Shown here: in pieces, positions 1 through 11,944 of the stretch
Layout: every line of letters starts with the position of its first letter
Numbering within the stretch: position 1 is the first letter of the stretch
Notes under the pieces: generated by a model
The model's database searches: none
Told to the model about the DNA's origin: nothing
Seen by the model: only the letters and a program-made list of their open reading frames with translations
Source of the DNA: Isoetes taiwanensis
Lineage: Eukaryota; Streptophyta; Lycopodiopsida; Isoetales; Isoetaceae
Assembly (NCBI GenBank): GCA_021234155.1
Contig: JAJEKV010000077.1
Coordinates: 2,609,991-2,673,990 of the forward strand
DNA: 64,000 bases
Direction: 5' to 3'
Position numbers and translations under genes: made by a program

Positions 1-189
1 TTTGTGGTCTTGTTTGAATTTTGCTGCCACGTTCATTCGGTACTTTTTCTTTGTAGATTCTCCTAAGGGTTTTCTCTCTTCCTTTTATTTTCTTAAGGAA
101 ATCAATGCTTGCTGTTTACTCCAGAAACCACGACGGCATCAATAAATCCTTAATGCTGATCTTGTAACTATTCATAGGAAATGGTTAGC

Positions 190-662
190 ATTGTGCATCA
201 CTGTTATGGAGGCAATAAATGGTGGGCGTGACTTGCATATCTCTGTTACTATGCCATCAATCGAGGTAATGTTAGGTTGCAGTCAACATAAGAATTTGGA
301 TGATTATTGTATGTTAATGTGAAGAAGATAGTGTACAACTTCACGCGCTAACATTATGCATGAAATGTTTACAGGTTGGCACAGTTGGTGGTGGCACACA
401 ACTTGCTTCTCAAGCAGCTTGTTTGGATTTGCTTGGAGTGAAGGGGTCTAATAATGAGATGCGGCGGGGAATGCACAAACTTTGGCAAAGGTGGTGGCTG
501 GTGGAGTTCTTTGAAGAACTTTCTCTTATGTCTGCTCTTCTTTGCATGCCGACTTGTGAAAAGCCAATGAGGTATAATCGCCCAAGTAGAAATATTGCTG
601 CAGAAGGTACCAACAATCCCAACGGCAAGGCTACTGCAGATGCGCTTTTCCTCTTGATGTAA
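190..662 (+). pseudogene. HMGR: HMG-CoA reductase C-terminal fragment (decayed)
   Basis: Two exon pieces match the C-terminal catalytic domain of plant HMG-CoA reductase, the ER enzyme that makes mevalonate for isoprenoids. Bases 194-265 read [20 protein letters not shown] then PSIE; a GT..AG intron (266-374) follows, and 375 onward reads VGTVGGGTQLASQAACLDLL. The intron splits PSIE from VGTVGGGTQ, which I recall as a plant HMGR intron site. The frame then breaks after GVKGSNNEM, is restored at EELSLMSALL, and slips again where the family has the conserved LVKSHMKYNR segment; here it reads CEKPMRYNRP, so the catalytic His is gone. Net small deletions in ~150 bp, plus no recognisable exon in bases 1-190, argue for a pseudogene. 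The 5' part would lie left of the window. Sequencing error is the alternative explanation for the indels. Confidence 0.8.
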
Positions 663-1027
663 ATCTTGCAAAGGCAGCCATTGGGTTTCTCCCTTGGGTT
701 TTGGCAATTGAGATTTTTAAGGAGGCTCTTGTGAAGACATTATGTTCATACTAATACTAAATTGTCAACTTTCACCGGGATACAAAAAATCAAGTTGGCT
801 ATGCGATCTGCCTTTGATTGATGGGATGGAACACCTAGACTCTCGGTTTCTCCTTGCACCATGCTATCCCCAGTGCACGCATACATCAATCTTATTACAA
901 TGAGATAAAAGCAATTGGAATTGCAAGAATTTTGTCTGGTCATTGCCTTCACCATCTTGGTCGGTGGGGCTCTCCTTCTAGAAAGCTAGAAGACATCTAG
1001 GAACACATCGTTCCATGCTACAAGCTA

Positions 1028-1158
1028 GGGGATATATATGTGGCGACCTTAGTTCTGTGCATGTATCGTAGATGTGAAATTTTAAAAGATGCTCTCAAAA
1101 TGTTCCATCGTAAGATTTGCCATAGAAATGTGATTTCTTAAAATAGTATAAGCAAGGG
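1028..1158 (+). pseudogene. PPR repeat relic
   Basis: One reading frame gives GDIYVATLVLCMYRRCEILK, DALKMFHRKICHRNVIS and then a stop followed by NSIS. This is the pattern of a PPR L/S repeat pair (family consensus: D-YVATALVDMYAKCG..DA.KVF..M..RNVISWNS), with a stop codon in place of the Trp. Nothing before or after it in any frame extends the repeats, so this is an isolated fragment. PPR proteins bind organelle RNA; this piece cannot be functional. Confidence 0.6.
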
Positions 1159-1451
1159 CGTGTGTTCATTCCGGATTTCAAATCATTGCATTGTGTTGGA
1201 ATATCAGATTGATATTGCTTGTGTTAATATATAGTATAAAACGGGTATTCATTCCACAATTACAACAAGATCTTTACTAGGCTTGGACATTTTATTATTC
1301 TTTGTTTCATTAGTAGGTGATTGCGGATGTCTCAATTCAATTCAAACTTAAAAAATTAAACCGAGATTAACCGGGTTGAGGAATATCTACAGTTTAAATA
1401 AGTAGACAAAAGAATGTTACGCTTTTGCATTTTTCTTGCAGACCAATGGCA

Positions 1452-1556
1452 AATATATAATATTTGTGAACCAAACAATAATAAGGGAGCAAACATGTAT
1501 ACAATATTTGTGAACCAAACAATAATAAGGTGATGTTACATGCAAACATGTATGAT
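1452..1556. repeat. Direct tandem duplication, ~58 bp
   Basis: The segment ATTTGTGAACCAAACAATA plus flanks occurs twice (about 1,460 and 1,507), each followed by a copy of AACATGTAT. A short local duplication; no coding meaning seen. The surrounding 1,160-1,800 stretch shows no recognisable gene. Confidence 0.7.
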
Positions 1557-1806
1557 ACAAGAGAACATTCGCAGATACAAGAGAATATTCCACACGTTCG
1601 TGGATCAATTCAACTGGAATGTCAAGTCTTTTAAGGTATATCTTCTTCGAAGCATTGGTTATCTTGCATGGTTCCATCGAGCTTGGCAAAAGAGCCATTT
1701 ACAGACCCTCCCTATTGAATTTCCTGGACATATCAACATGGGAGATATTTGTAGACAAATAGCAAACGCGTCAACAAATCCTTCCCGGAACTAAGGAACG
1801 GCCATA

Positions 1807-1927
1807 TATGTCCAACTACATGCTATAAACCATGAAATTTAATCCCAATGAAATGTCCAACTACATGCTATAAACCATGAAATTTAATCCCAACGAAAAG
1901 CCCAGCAACGCTGGGCACTTTTTCTAG
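1807..1927 (+). mobile_element. Helitron 3' terminus with adjacent ~46 bp tandem duplication
   Basis: Bases 1,807-1,899 hold two copies of a ~46 bp unit (begins ATGTCCAACTACATGC). They run into a GC-rich hairpin GCCCAGC-AAC-GCTGGGC at 1,900-1,916, then ACTTTTT and CTAG ending at 1,927, followed by T. A hairpin about 8-12 nt before a terminal CTRR, inserted next to T, is the diagnostic 3' end of rolling-circle Helitrons in plants. The 5' TC end was not found, so the element's length is unknown. Confidence 0.65.
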
Positions 1928-2935
1928 TATTACATAAGCATTACCACAAAAGCACTCAATTTACTACGTAATCAATAAAAGATAAATTAGGGATCACAAT
2001 TTAGAGCCAAGGATGAACTTGAATTTATGTAATTCTGACTCAACTTCTATGCAGTATCATCAAACTAAAATTAATAGCATCAATTCATCAAAATTCTATG
2101 CAATCAGCTATAATTTTGCAGAAAAATAAGCTCATTCTCTATATATAGGCCTTGGGCCTACAATAGAAACAAAGTTATAACAAATAGCACTAGGGTGATG
2201 CACTTAGATATGTAAGGAGTATATGCCATATGCATGCAAAGGGTGACAAAAAATACCCCTATATACGTGATTCTGGAAGGCATCTTTAACCTCTTATAAA
2301 TGGAATAGACACTAGAAAAGAGCCAAAAAATGCCCCTAGCCCTAAGTATATGTATGTTTACGGGGTAGAAAACACCCAGGAGACACTCAAGTGGATATAT
2401 ATGAGTCCAAACCGTAAACCCTTATTGGAATAACATCTCCTGAAATTGCTCTCAAGATCGCTCCATGATGTATGGCAAAGACATTGGAGCGCTAACCGCC
2501 AATTCTGTCCACGTCGTGAGGTCGTGGGACAATGGGTTTGGTCACGCCGTGATGCCATATCGGTCATGCCATGAGACTGCGACTAAGATTCCTGTTCTAT
2601 CTTTTTGTAACTTTAGCAGCACTTGTCTTTGTATCTGTGCTACGTCTCACTTGACTCCAATAGATGGTATAACTGCTAAGGTTTAAGACCTGTGTATATA
2701 AATCACTAATGAGGAAGCTAGTGGCTATTGCAAAGGCTGGAATATTTTGACATGCAATCTCTATTGGAAATATAACAAGCTAGGAAAGAGAGAGATGCAA
2801 CAAGACAGAGAGACGTATATAAATCTAATACATCCCAACATCCCAAAATAAAATAAGCAGAAGGTATCTTCGAGGTTGAGATCAAATGCATAATGTATGT
2901 TCCCCCTGTAGAGTTGATCTCTAGCTCGAGATTGG

Positions 2936-2968
<33 letters not shown>

Positions 2969-5379
2969 TTGTTTGTTTGCCTAAAGACAACCAGACTTAA
3001 GCCTATTAGCCCGTATGGATCTAATAGCCTTTAAATTGCAGTCCTAGATATGACTAGGTGTTAATCATATCATAGGCCTTGAATAGAGCCATAAAATTAC
3101 TCCAGATGATTTCAAGATAAAGAACATTTTAGATTTCAAGACAACCAGCAAAAGAATTAAATTGATTTAATACAAAGCAAAAACCACAACAATTATTACA
3201 GCATAAACAATCAAGGTTTTTAGATATATTGAAACTAGAAGCAAAAGCTATTGTGTGAACAGATTTAAGTCATGGTTTCCAAGTAGAACATAACAAAAGG
3301 CATTTTATCATTTTATATCATCAACTTGTAAGTAGAAAAAGTAGTAAACTTGCTCAATCCTAGCTCTAAAGTTTTCAGATATCCCAAATAGACATTCTGG
3401 CCATATAATCAAACCAACATAGAAATAGAGTTTTAGATTTCACCAAAAATACTCTCGCAGCTTGAGCAATAACTTTGCTCGGTTTCAAACCATAACATCA
3501 CCATATGCAGGGATAAGTTCGGTTACCTGCATGTCAACCATTCAAGAATTAGCCTAAGAAGGGTAATCTCAAAAGGACAAACAGGTAAGCAAAGAACCCA
3601 TCCGGCTTAATGCCCTTCAACATATTTAAGCAACAATGCAAAAACTGAAATTACGATAATAAACATAGGCAATTAGGTCATCCCATTATGGGACAACAAA
3701 TAATGCAAGGGCATATATCAAGTTAAGGCACACCACTCTGCCTTAAGTTATCTTACAGTCACTATTTAAACCCAAAAGTTCAACTACTGTCCGTGAGCAG
3801 CAGCAGGATCTATAGGATAGCCCTGTATATTGTTCCCATGGTCTTTCAACAAAACTAAGAGTGTAGTTCAGTCTGCAAACCATTTCTGTAGTAGCTATAG
3901 AATTGAGAAAGAACAAAGTAAGATTTAGACAAACTTGGCCTGCAGCCAAATGAGAATGTGCCAGACAAGGGGAAAGAAGCTAAAATGGCTAAAATTATAA
4001 AGAGGCCATCTCGCGGGATAAGAGAGCGGATTAACAATACTGGCTGTATTACATTAAGCAGAAATCACCCGAGCAGTTCCAACACAGATAGTGTCTACAC
4101 ATAGTATTAACATCTCTAAAGGTATGTACAACGCTCAAGATGTTTCACATAGCTACAAGAATAGGGAAAACCATAGAGATAACATCTTAATACTATGCTA
4201 ATAATGCAGGAAACATCACTTGATTAAGCACACAACTTTAGCAATGCAGAGTTAGGAGAGGAGCTAAGAACAAATGTACAAGAGGTAATCTGTTACAAAC
4301 ATAGCAGAAATTACTTAATAAGCTACCATCAAACTAGCTAGTACTTTATGCATCCACAAAATGATCCAAATAAGTTGAACAAGATAGAACATGACAGGAG
4401 TAAAGGCTATATGTATCTGAGGTACAAATGTTGTTAAAGAGTTCATGAAACACTGGCCTAGGCAGCTATTTTCAGCATCAGCATATCAGTTATCTAGCCT
4501 CTACATTTGAGCTATCAAATCCGTAAAGCCACACAGCAGAGGAGAGCATACAAATACCACAAAAGAGGTAAGATAAATTACGACAAAAGAGGTAACACCA
4601 AGTGTACAAGAAATACATCAGAATCTAGAATGGCCCTACAAACCAGCATAAACTTCAAGCTAGAGGGCAATATGAGAGATAGACATTCAAATAAAGCACT
4701 GGGATATAAATGGTTCAAATCAGCCCTGCATCACCAGTCTAACAAATGAATTATAGCAGGCTCATCATAAGTCAATAAGATATAAAACAAAGATCGACAA
4801 AAGATGTGAAAATCTATCAGACCAAAACAGTTTATCTGCCAATAGTTCAGGCTCTAGCTAGGAACTAGAGTATAAGAGGAAATTGTTAAAGTTAAATCAG
4901 AAAACAGCAAGGAACCTATGGGCAAAAAGGATAAAAATTCTGCCTATGTCTAATGCAGCAGGGGTCTGCACAGTGTTACAATCAAGCAGAAATTATCTAA
5001 AGGTTTATCAGCTCTTTGAATTTTAGCTTAGGCTCTTTAGCCACAGAAAAGTTTTGGTAATAGTCTTGAACAATATACAAAGCAAATATGATGACCCTAT
5101 AACTGAGAACAAAGAAACAACATAGAATATAAACTACTCAGGGCATTCTAAGAGCACAGGGTGAAGAACTAAGATCTAAAGATATGGGCCATCCGAACTT
5201 TATCCCTATGTTAATACAGCAAGCAGTAAGACTTAAGAAACCAAGCGAGTTTTACTTCATAGATATAAAGTAAGAGCTGGGAACAATAGAATAAGAGGAA
5301 ATCGTTAAAATCAGATCAGAAATGACACATGCAAACATGGTTAGACTGTAAATTACTTTAGACTATGTAGCAAAATAAC
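1928..5379. other. AT-rich stretch, no gene recognised
   Basis: No conserved protein or RNA gene was recognised on either strand. It contains a run of 29 A at 2,936-2,964 and many short A-rich segments. The short open frames here, such as 2,465-2,686, show no familiar motif. It could be old intron or degenerate transposon sequence. Confidence 0.5.
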
Positions 5380-5748
5380 AGGGGGTTCCAGGGGGATTTG
5401 ATATAGATATAATTCTTGAAACCATAGACCATATCCCTAAAACAATTCAATGGGTTATTATAAAAAAAAAAAACATAGATTTAAGATAAAAATAGGCACA
5501 TTAGCTCATATGGTTAGATAGGTTAAAGTAGTCTTATTAGGATATTGAGTTATTTTGGGAATCAAAGTATTTCATATTCATTTATGGTCGAACTTCGATA
5601 TACCATCAAAACCTTAGGCAAACTCGTATTCGACATCTTAAAATCATAGGCGCCCCAATCATAATTGAGCATAATCGAAACGCAGAGGTGTCCAGAGGTT
5701 GGTGGATTGACCGAATCCGAGTTGGTAGTCGAGGGTGTACCTCGTTTA
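5380..5748 (+). repeat. Inverted single copy of the 8,989-11,535 repeat unit
   Basis: This is a diverged reverse-complement copy of the tandem unit found at 8,989-11,535: it starts with the complement of the 'CCATATCAAATCCCCCTGG' portion and ends with GTGTACCTCGTTTA, the complement of the unit's AAACGAGGTGCAC start. On the plus strand it shows a good tRNA-like A-box region, TAGCTCATATGGTTAGA, at about 5,501. The expected B box is mutated. It shows the unit is dispersed as well as tandem. Confidence 0.75.
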
Positions 5749-6003
5749 GATCCAACGGTGCAATAAATGATAGTAGAAAAACTCACATATGGAGATAGAC
5801 AAAAGGACAAAAATGGACAAAGATAAGAACATTTATGGTGAACCTGATTATGCTTGATCTTTCCAGGTTGTGGAATAGTTGGAACAGAGTCTAATGCAGC
5901 AACGGTTAGATCCACAGCAATATCAACGGACTCCAGAATATCCATATCAGTTCTGCATTGTACATTTCGGATCTAGCTCTATTGCAGTCATGGCATCAGC
6001 CCA

Positions 6004-6162
6004 TTAAACATTATTCACAGTTTCTGGAACCTCATTTTGGGCTTCAACATAAATCCGGCAGTCTTCATTCTCAAAGCTCATGATCGATTGTATTGTGGAG
6101 TAAAGCTCTATATCTAATAGTGTCTCGGGACTGCACAGACCATCTAGCTTCAATCCGGTCAT
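6004..6162 (-). CDS. Possible short ORF or exon, unrecognised
   Basis: A 52-residue frame starting MTGLKLDGLCSPETLLDIEL and ending EVPETVNNV then stop. The composition looks protein-like, but there is no known domain. It is followed downstream on the same strand (5,945) by another frame starting MDILESVDIAVDLTVAALDS, whose C-terminal half lies in the dispersed repeat and is not credible. They might be two exons of one decayed gene. No function is proposed. Confidence 0.2.
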   Translation of the reverse strand: MTGLKLDGLCSPETLLDIELYSTIQSIMSFENEDCRIYVEAQNEVPETVNNV

Positions 6163-6913
6163 CCATGAGGAGCCGTGTATATGCGGATAAAAGGAAATGA
6201 AAACCTTGGGGATAGAGATAGAATCTTAGGCTTCCATTTTGATCAGCAAAAAGTTCGTGAATGAACCCTAACCCTAAGATTGTGATAACTTATAAATTTA
6301 CTTGCTAATAAAAGAAAAATCGTTTTGGGATAAAATGACAAGGCCCCAAATTAATTGAAACATTTTCACTCAGTCTACCTTATATTAACAGTGGGAATTT
6401 TGCTATAGGCCAAAGATTAGGCAAGAGTTCGAATGACAAAGTCTCTATAAGGCACTAGAACCACTGCAAAATTGGAGTTGTACGGAAAAGTTTAGATGCC
6501 ATCCAGCTGAAATATATAGGAAATTAACAACATGGGTCGCTTATTGAATTATCCATCATTTCTTAAAAAAGAACACCTTAGATGAGTGGGATAAATATTA
6601 GTGGAAATATGTGAAAGAAAATCCAAAGAGAATGAGAAAGATAGTATATCAGGTCATAGTGGACAGTAACCATAAACGACTCAGATTAATATTGATACCT
6701 TGACATAGGACAAGAATGTGCTCAAGTGCTTAACCCCTTTGACTACGACCATAGGGAAATATTAGACATCCAACAAATAGCTAGACACTTAGCCTTGCAT
6801 GCCAAGTTATTTGAGTTGGTCAGAACGGAGATAAGTTGAGTAGATATATTTCTGAGCAGATAGCTAATTCTATAGTCATACAGTCTAAGGATATTTCCTT
6901 GAGAAAAATATAT

Positions 6914-6917
<4 letters not shown>

Positions 6918-6957
<40 letters not shown>
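6918..6957. repeat. Poly-A run (40 nt)
   Basis: An unbroken run of A. It could be a retrotransposon tail (plus strand), but no element body was recognised upstream. Confidence 0.8.
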
Positions 6958-6959
<2 letters not shown>

Positions 6960-7259
6960 TGTGGGAACAAAAAGGAAGAATCCCAAGCTCCCTCCTATGA
7001 GCATATTCATAGAAGGCACTAAGTGCTTTTGTAAACATATCAGGGATGTGAAGGGAAGCCAATTGCATAAACAATTCATACATTCCTTTGACTTGTAGAA
7101 TATCCACTGATCACAATGTTAGACAATGTTGTTGCCATGCCTGTTCTTTCCTATAAAGAATGGCAAAAGATAATCAAATTAGACTTGTAGTTTAAAAATA
7201 AATAATGAATTCAACTTTTCAAGCGTGAGGAATAACTATCCATATAATAGCAAGAAGCA

Positions 7260-7800
7260 TAATATATTCACATATAATATAATATGTGAAAACATAGGGG
7301 AATGCCACTCCATTGCGTTTTTTAATATAAAATGTGTATTAATATATGAAAAAATTCGCCCCATTCCTTTTATGAGTAACTTTGCATTAGCATATGCGAA
7401 ATGTTGCTTCACCGCTTTTATGAATAAAATTTGTATTGGCATATGGGAAATGTCGCTCATGAATATGAAATTTGTATTGTATTGAATTGAATCAATTTGA
7501 TTTAATTTGAATTGGATTGAATGAATTTTATAGTCCACGAAGACCAATTGGCCATAGCATTTAGGGAATGTTTCTCCATTGCTTTTATGAGTAACATGAA
7601 TATAAAATTTGTATTAGCATATGGAAAATGTCATTCCATTGCTTTTATGAGTAAATATGTATTAGCATATAAGGAATGCCGCTCCATGACTTTTATGAAA
7701 CAAATTGATTAGCATATGGGAAATATCACTCCATTGCTTTCATGAATATAAACTTTGTATTAGCATATGGGGAATATCGCTCCGTTGCTTTCAGAAATAA
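7260..7800. repeat. Degenerate minisatellite, ~55-75 bp period
   Basis: About eight imperfect copies of a unit with the pattern TTAGCATATGGGAAATGTC..CTCCATTGCTTTTATGAGTAA..ATTTGTA. Copies vary in length. In the middle (7,528-7,552) lies TTTTATAGTCCACGAAGACC followed by AATTGGCC, matching the conserved 3' end of the local LINE family in minus orientation, so a LINE end is embedded in or beside the array. The open frames over this region are low-complexity read-through. Confidence 0.7.
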
Positions 7801-8024
7801 TATGACTTTTCATCGCCATGATAAAGACAATTCTTTTCATTTGACGCATATAAAACCTATATGAGCACATGGAGTCATTTCACCAAGGCTTTGAAGAGGA
7901 ATCACATCATGTTATATGACATAAGAATGAATTAATTATTATTGCCAGAATCACATGGCTTTTCCATGATGTTTTGAAATAAGCTCATGGCTTCATATGG
8001 TTCTATCATGGTGCTATATATTTT

Positions 8025-8165
8025 AAACGAGGTGCGCCCTAAACTACCTCAGTCATTGAATCCACCGATCTTACAGTCCAGATTGTATATTTCCTCTGAA
8101 CCTTTACCAAAATAATTCAATGTCTTAATAAGAATGCTTTGACCAACATAACCAGCGAGCCTAAC
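8025..8165 (-). repeat. Partial SINE-like repeat unit
   Basis: Starts AAACGAGGTGCGCCCT and contains a diverged version of the CCAAAATAACTCAATGTTC..AATAAGAC segment of the tandem unit at 8,989-11,535, with the middle (~130 bp) missing. It abuts the large palindrome that follows. Confidence 0.6.
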
Positions 8166-8585
8166 GAGATAATGGAGAAAAACGAGTTCAAAATGGATCA
8201 AAAATTCTGTAAGTGAACTGTCCCAGAAAACCAGCATGCAAATTTTTGGATCTCGAGCTTTATGAGGGTTTTTTGCATGATTGCAACTGGCACGGGTCTA
8301 ATTAGAGTCTAAGATCATGTGCAAAAGATAAAATTATAGTTTGGATCATGGTAAGTCTCTGTAGTAAGTTATCATGAGAAGTATATCTGTTATTACAGAG
8401 ATACTTCTTGTGATCCAAACTATAATTTCATATTCTACACATGATCTTAGGCCTTATTGAGAGGTGCGGTTGCAATCATGCAAAATCCCTCATAAAGCTC
8501 GACATCCAAAAAGTCGCATGGCGGGTTTTTCGGGACACTGATAGAATGTTTTATCCACTTTGAACCTGTTTTTCTCCATCATCTC
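8166..8585. repeat. ~420 bp near-palindrome (long inverted repeat)
   Basis: The left arm begins GAGATAATGGAGAAAAACGA and the right arm ends with the complement, TTTTTCTCCATCATCTC. Arms of about 195 bp pair along their length with scattered mismatches: TTTATGAGGGTTTTTTGCAT pairs with ATGCAAAATCCCTCATAAA, and TATAGTTTGGATCA with TGATCCAAACTATA. The complementarity continues inward (TCTCTGTA with TACAGAGA), leaving a loop of roughly 20 nt near 8,380. A transcript from either strand would fold into a long hairpin. This could be a foldback element or an inverted duplication of an older repeat. No ORF. Confidence 0.85.
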
Positions 8586-8988
8586 AGTTCCAAAGTAGAC
8601 CAATTTTTTCTCACATATGCCTACAACTTTTTTCTGTCATCGATTTCAAAAATCATCCAAAAATGTGTAGTAAAACTCGAGATACGATCATTTGCATATG
8701 CGGCACTGCTTTGTCATGGGTACAACCGACAATTTCATCTTAAGATACAATTACCTCTTCACAATGGCCTCATCTTTCCTTGATTCTCATATCCCCAACC
8801 ATCTGTTCCTCCATCGATAATATTGGTTCTTCATAGGTGCAGTAGTTTAATTTGATCTTGCAGCCACAAGAATAGCACTTGGGAGGATTCATGATGAAGA
8901 GAAATAGTTCCATCAAGGATGTGGTCTATGAAGACTATACTTGGATAGACTATGACTCTAGGAGTCCCTTACTTAAAAAAACTTATCT

Positions 8989-11535
8989 AAACGAGGTGCA
9001 CCACGGACTATCACGTTAAATCGAATTGGTCAATCCTCGACCACCGATGTCGTATGTTGGAGCCTCTGGGCACCTCTCGTTTCGCTTATAGTCATTTATG
9101 ATTGGAGGCGCCTATGATTTTGAAATTTGAAATACGATTTCGCCTAAGGTTTTGAGGGAATATCGAACCTCTATACGGCTTTGCCTAAGATTTTAGAATA
9201 TGAAATACGGGGTCTTGAACCTCTACCAAAATAACTCAATGTTCTAATAAGACTAATTTAACCAATGTACCCAGTGAGTTAATGTGATTATTTTTTATCT
9301 TGAATCTATGTTTTTTTTTATAACAACCCATTCAATTGTTTTAGGGATATATGGTCTATGATTTCAGGAATTGTTATTTTTACATCCATATCAAATCCCC
9401 CTGGAACCCCTTGTTATTTTGCTACATATTCATATTCTAAACGAGGTGCACCCTGGACTATCACAGTCGTCGGATTCGTCGATCCTACGACCCAGATCGT
9501 ATGTTGGAGCCTTTAGGCACCTCCCGTTTTGCTTAACGAGGTGCACCCTAGACTATCACAGTCGTCGGATTCGTCGATCCTACGACCCAGATCGTATGTT
9601 GGAGCCTCTAGGCACCTCCCGTTTTGCTTATAGTCATTTATGATTGGAGGCGCCTATGATTTTGAAATTTGAAATACGATTTCGCCTAAGGTTTTGAGGG
9701 AATATCGAACCTCTATACGGCTTTGCCTAAGATTTTAGAATATGAAATACGGGGTCTTGAACCTCTACCAAAATAACTCAATGTTCTAATAAGACTACTT
9801 TAACCAATGTACCCAGTGAGTTAATGTGATTATTTTTTATCTTGAATCTATGTTTTTTTTATAACAACCCATTCAATTGTTTTAGGGATATATGGTCTAT
9901 GGTTTCAGGAATTGTTATTTTTACATCCATATCAAATCCCCCTGGAACCCCCTGTTATTTTGCTACATATTCATATTCTAAACGAGGTGCACCCTGGACT
10001 ATCACAGTCGTCGGATTCGGCCGATCCCACGACCCCATTGTATGTTGAGCCTCTAGGCACCTCCCGTTTTGCTTATAGTCATTTATGATTGGGGGCGCCT
10101 ATGATTTTGAAATTTGAAATACAATTTCGCCTAAGGTTTTGAGGGAATATCGAACCTCTATACGACTTTGCCTAAGATTTTAGAATATGAAATACGGGGT
10201 CTTGAACCTCTACCAAAATAACTCAATGTTCTAATAAAACTACTTTAACCAATGTACCAAGTGAGTTAATGTGATTATTTTTTATCTTGAATCTATAACC
10301 CATTCAATTGTTTTAGGGATATATGGCCTATGGTTTCAGGAATTGTTATTTTTACATCCATATCAAATCCCCTGGAACCCCCTGTTATTTTGCTACATAT
10401 TCATATTCTAAACGAGGTGCACCCTGGACTATCACAATCGTCGGATTCGTCGATCCTATGACCCAGATCGTATGTTGGAGCCTCTAGGCACCTCTCGTTT
10501 CACTTATAGTCATTTATGATTGGAGGTGCCTATGATTTTGAAATTTGAAATACGATTTCGCCTAAGGTTTTGAGGGAATATCGAACCTTTATACGGCTTT
10601 GCCTAAGATTTTAGAATATGAAATACGGGGGCTTGAACCTCTACCAAAATAAACTCAATATTCTAATAAGACTACTTTAACCAATGTACCTAGTGAGTTA
10701 ATTAATGTGATTATTTTTTTATCTTGAATCTATGTTTTTTTTTATAACAATCCATTCAATTGTTTTAGGGATATATGGTCTATGGTTTCAAGAAATGATT
10801 TTGAAATATGAAATACGATTTCGCCTAAGGTTTTGAGGGAATATTGAACCTCTATACGCCTTTGCCTAAGATTTTAGAATATGAAATACGGGGGCTTGAA
10901 CCTCTACCAAAATAACTCTAATAAGACTACTTTAACCAATGTACCCAGTGAGTTAATATGATTATTTTCTATCTTGAATCTATGTTTTTTCTTATAACAA
11001 CCCATTCAATTTAGGGATATATAGTCTATGGTTTCAGGAATTGTTATTTTTAAATCCATATCAAATCCCCCTGGAACCCCCTGTTATTTTGCTACATATT
11101 CTAAACGAGGTGCACCCTGGACTATCACAGTCGTCGGATTCGTCGATCCTACGACCCAGATCGTATGTTGGAGCCTCTAGGCACCTCTCATTTCGCTTAT
11201 AGTCATTTATGATTGGAGGCGCCTATGATTTTGAAATATGAAATATGATTTCGCCTAAGGTTTTGAGGGAATATTGAACCTCTATACGGCTTTGCCTAAG
11301 ATTTTAGACGGGAGCTTGAACCTCTACCAAAGTAACTCAATGTTCTAATAAGACTACTTTAACCAATGTACCCGATGTGTTAATGTGATTATTTTTTATC
11401 TTGAATCTATGTTTTTTTTTATAACAACCCATTCAATTATTTTAGGGATATATGGTCTATGGTTTCAGGAATTGTTATTTTTACATCCATATCAAATCCC
11501 CGTGGAACCCCCTGTTATTTTGCTACATATTATTA
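8989..11535 (-). repeat. Tandem array of a ~440 bp tRNA-related (SINE-like) unit
   Basis: About six copies, each opening AAACGAGGTGCACCCTGGAC (anchors at 8,989; 9,439; 9,535; 9,980; 10,410; 11,103) and closing with ..CCCTGTTATTTTGCTACATAT. Spacing is about 430-450 bp, with a ~96 bp sub-duplication at 9,439-9,535 and one copy near 10,790 lacking the unit start. On the minus strand each unit has an A-box-like TTAACTCACTGGGTA and, about 48 nt on, GAGGTTCAAGACCCC, a good RNA polymerase III B box. That arrangement points to a tRNA-derived SINE head, multiplied in tandem. The family assignment is inference. Confidence 0.75.
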
Positions 11536-11944
11536 TAGAAGTGATCTTTCTTGGATTATCGGAAAAGCTTTATTGTCATATGTTATTTTCTTTCTTTTGT
11601 TAAATACACAAGTCATAGAATTGCTATATCTCGAGTTCAAAACGACCTAGGGTCACATTATGTATAGTTCTATTCCATAACTCTTCGTGGGCGTTACATA
11701 ATACCTATCTGTTATGATAGCTCTCCAATGTATGTTTTTCCTTAATTGATAACAAGTTCCACATGTATCTTGAAAAAGAAAAGGTTTTTCCTCAATTGAT
11801 AAAAAAGTTCCATATTTAGAAAAGAAGCATCACCAATGTGGAAGGTGTCATTGCGCACTTGTAGGGCGACATTAAAATAATATGTATCTATCCTTTATGA
11901 TACCTCTCCAATGTATGTTTTTCCTTAATTTAAACCCAATGTAT
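11536..11944. other. AT-rich spacer with short duplicated segment
   Basis: Contains two copies of CTATC..TTATGATA.CTCTCCAATG followed by TATGTTTTTCCTTAATT (about 11,705 and 11,888). No gene recognised. Confidence 0.5.

Noticed and set aside
1900-1916. Bacterial-type terminator hairpin
   Set aside because: GC hairpin plus T run looks like one, but the CTAG end and plant context fit a Helitron terminus.
5562-5945. 127-residue minus-strand ORF
   Set aside because: Its C-terminal half lies in the dispersed SINE-like repeat and has no codon or motif support; only the first ~28 residues could be an exon.
6743-7107. Several ORFs with long Phe runs
   Set aside because: They are read-through of the 40 nt poly-A run on the opposite strand.
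8989-11535. CRISPR-like repeat array
   Set aside because: The unit is ~440 bp without short repeat/unique spacer structure, and the genome is eukaryotic.
9371-11650. Short ORFs repeated in the tandem array
   Set aside because: They recur only because the DNA repeats, and differ in frame and stops among units.
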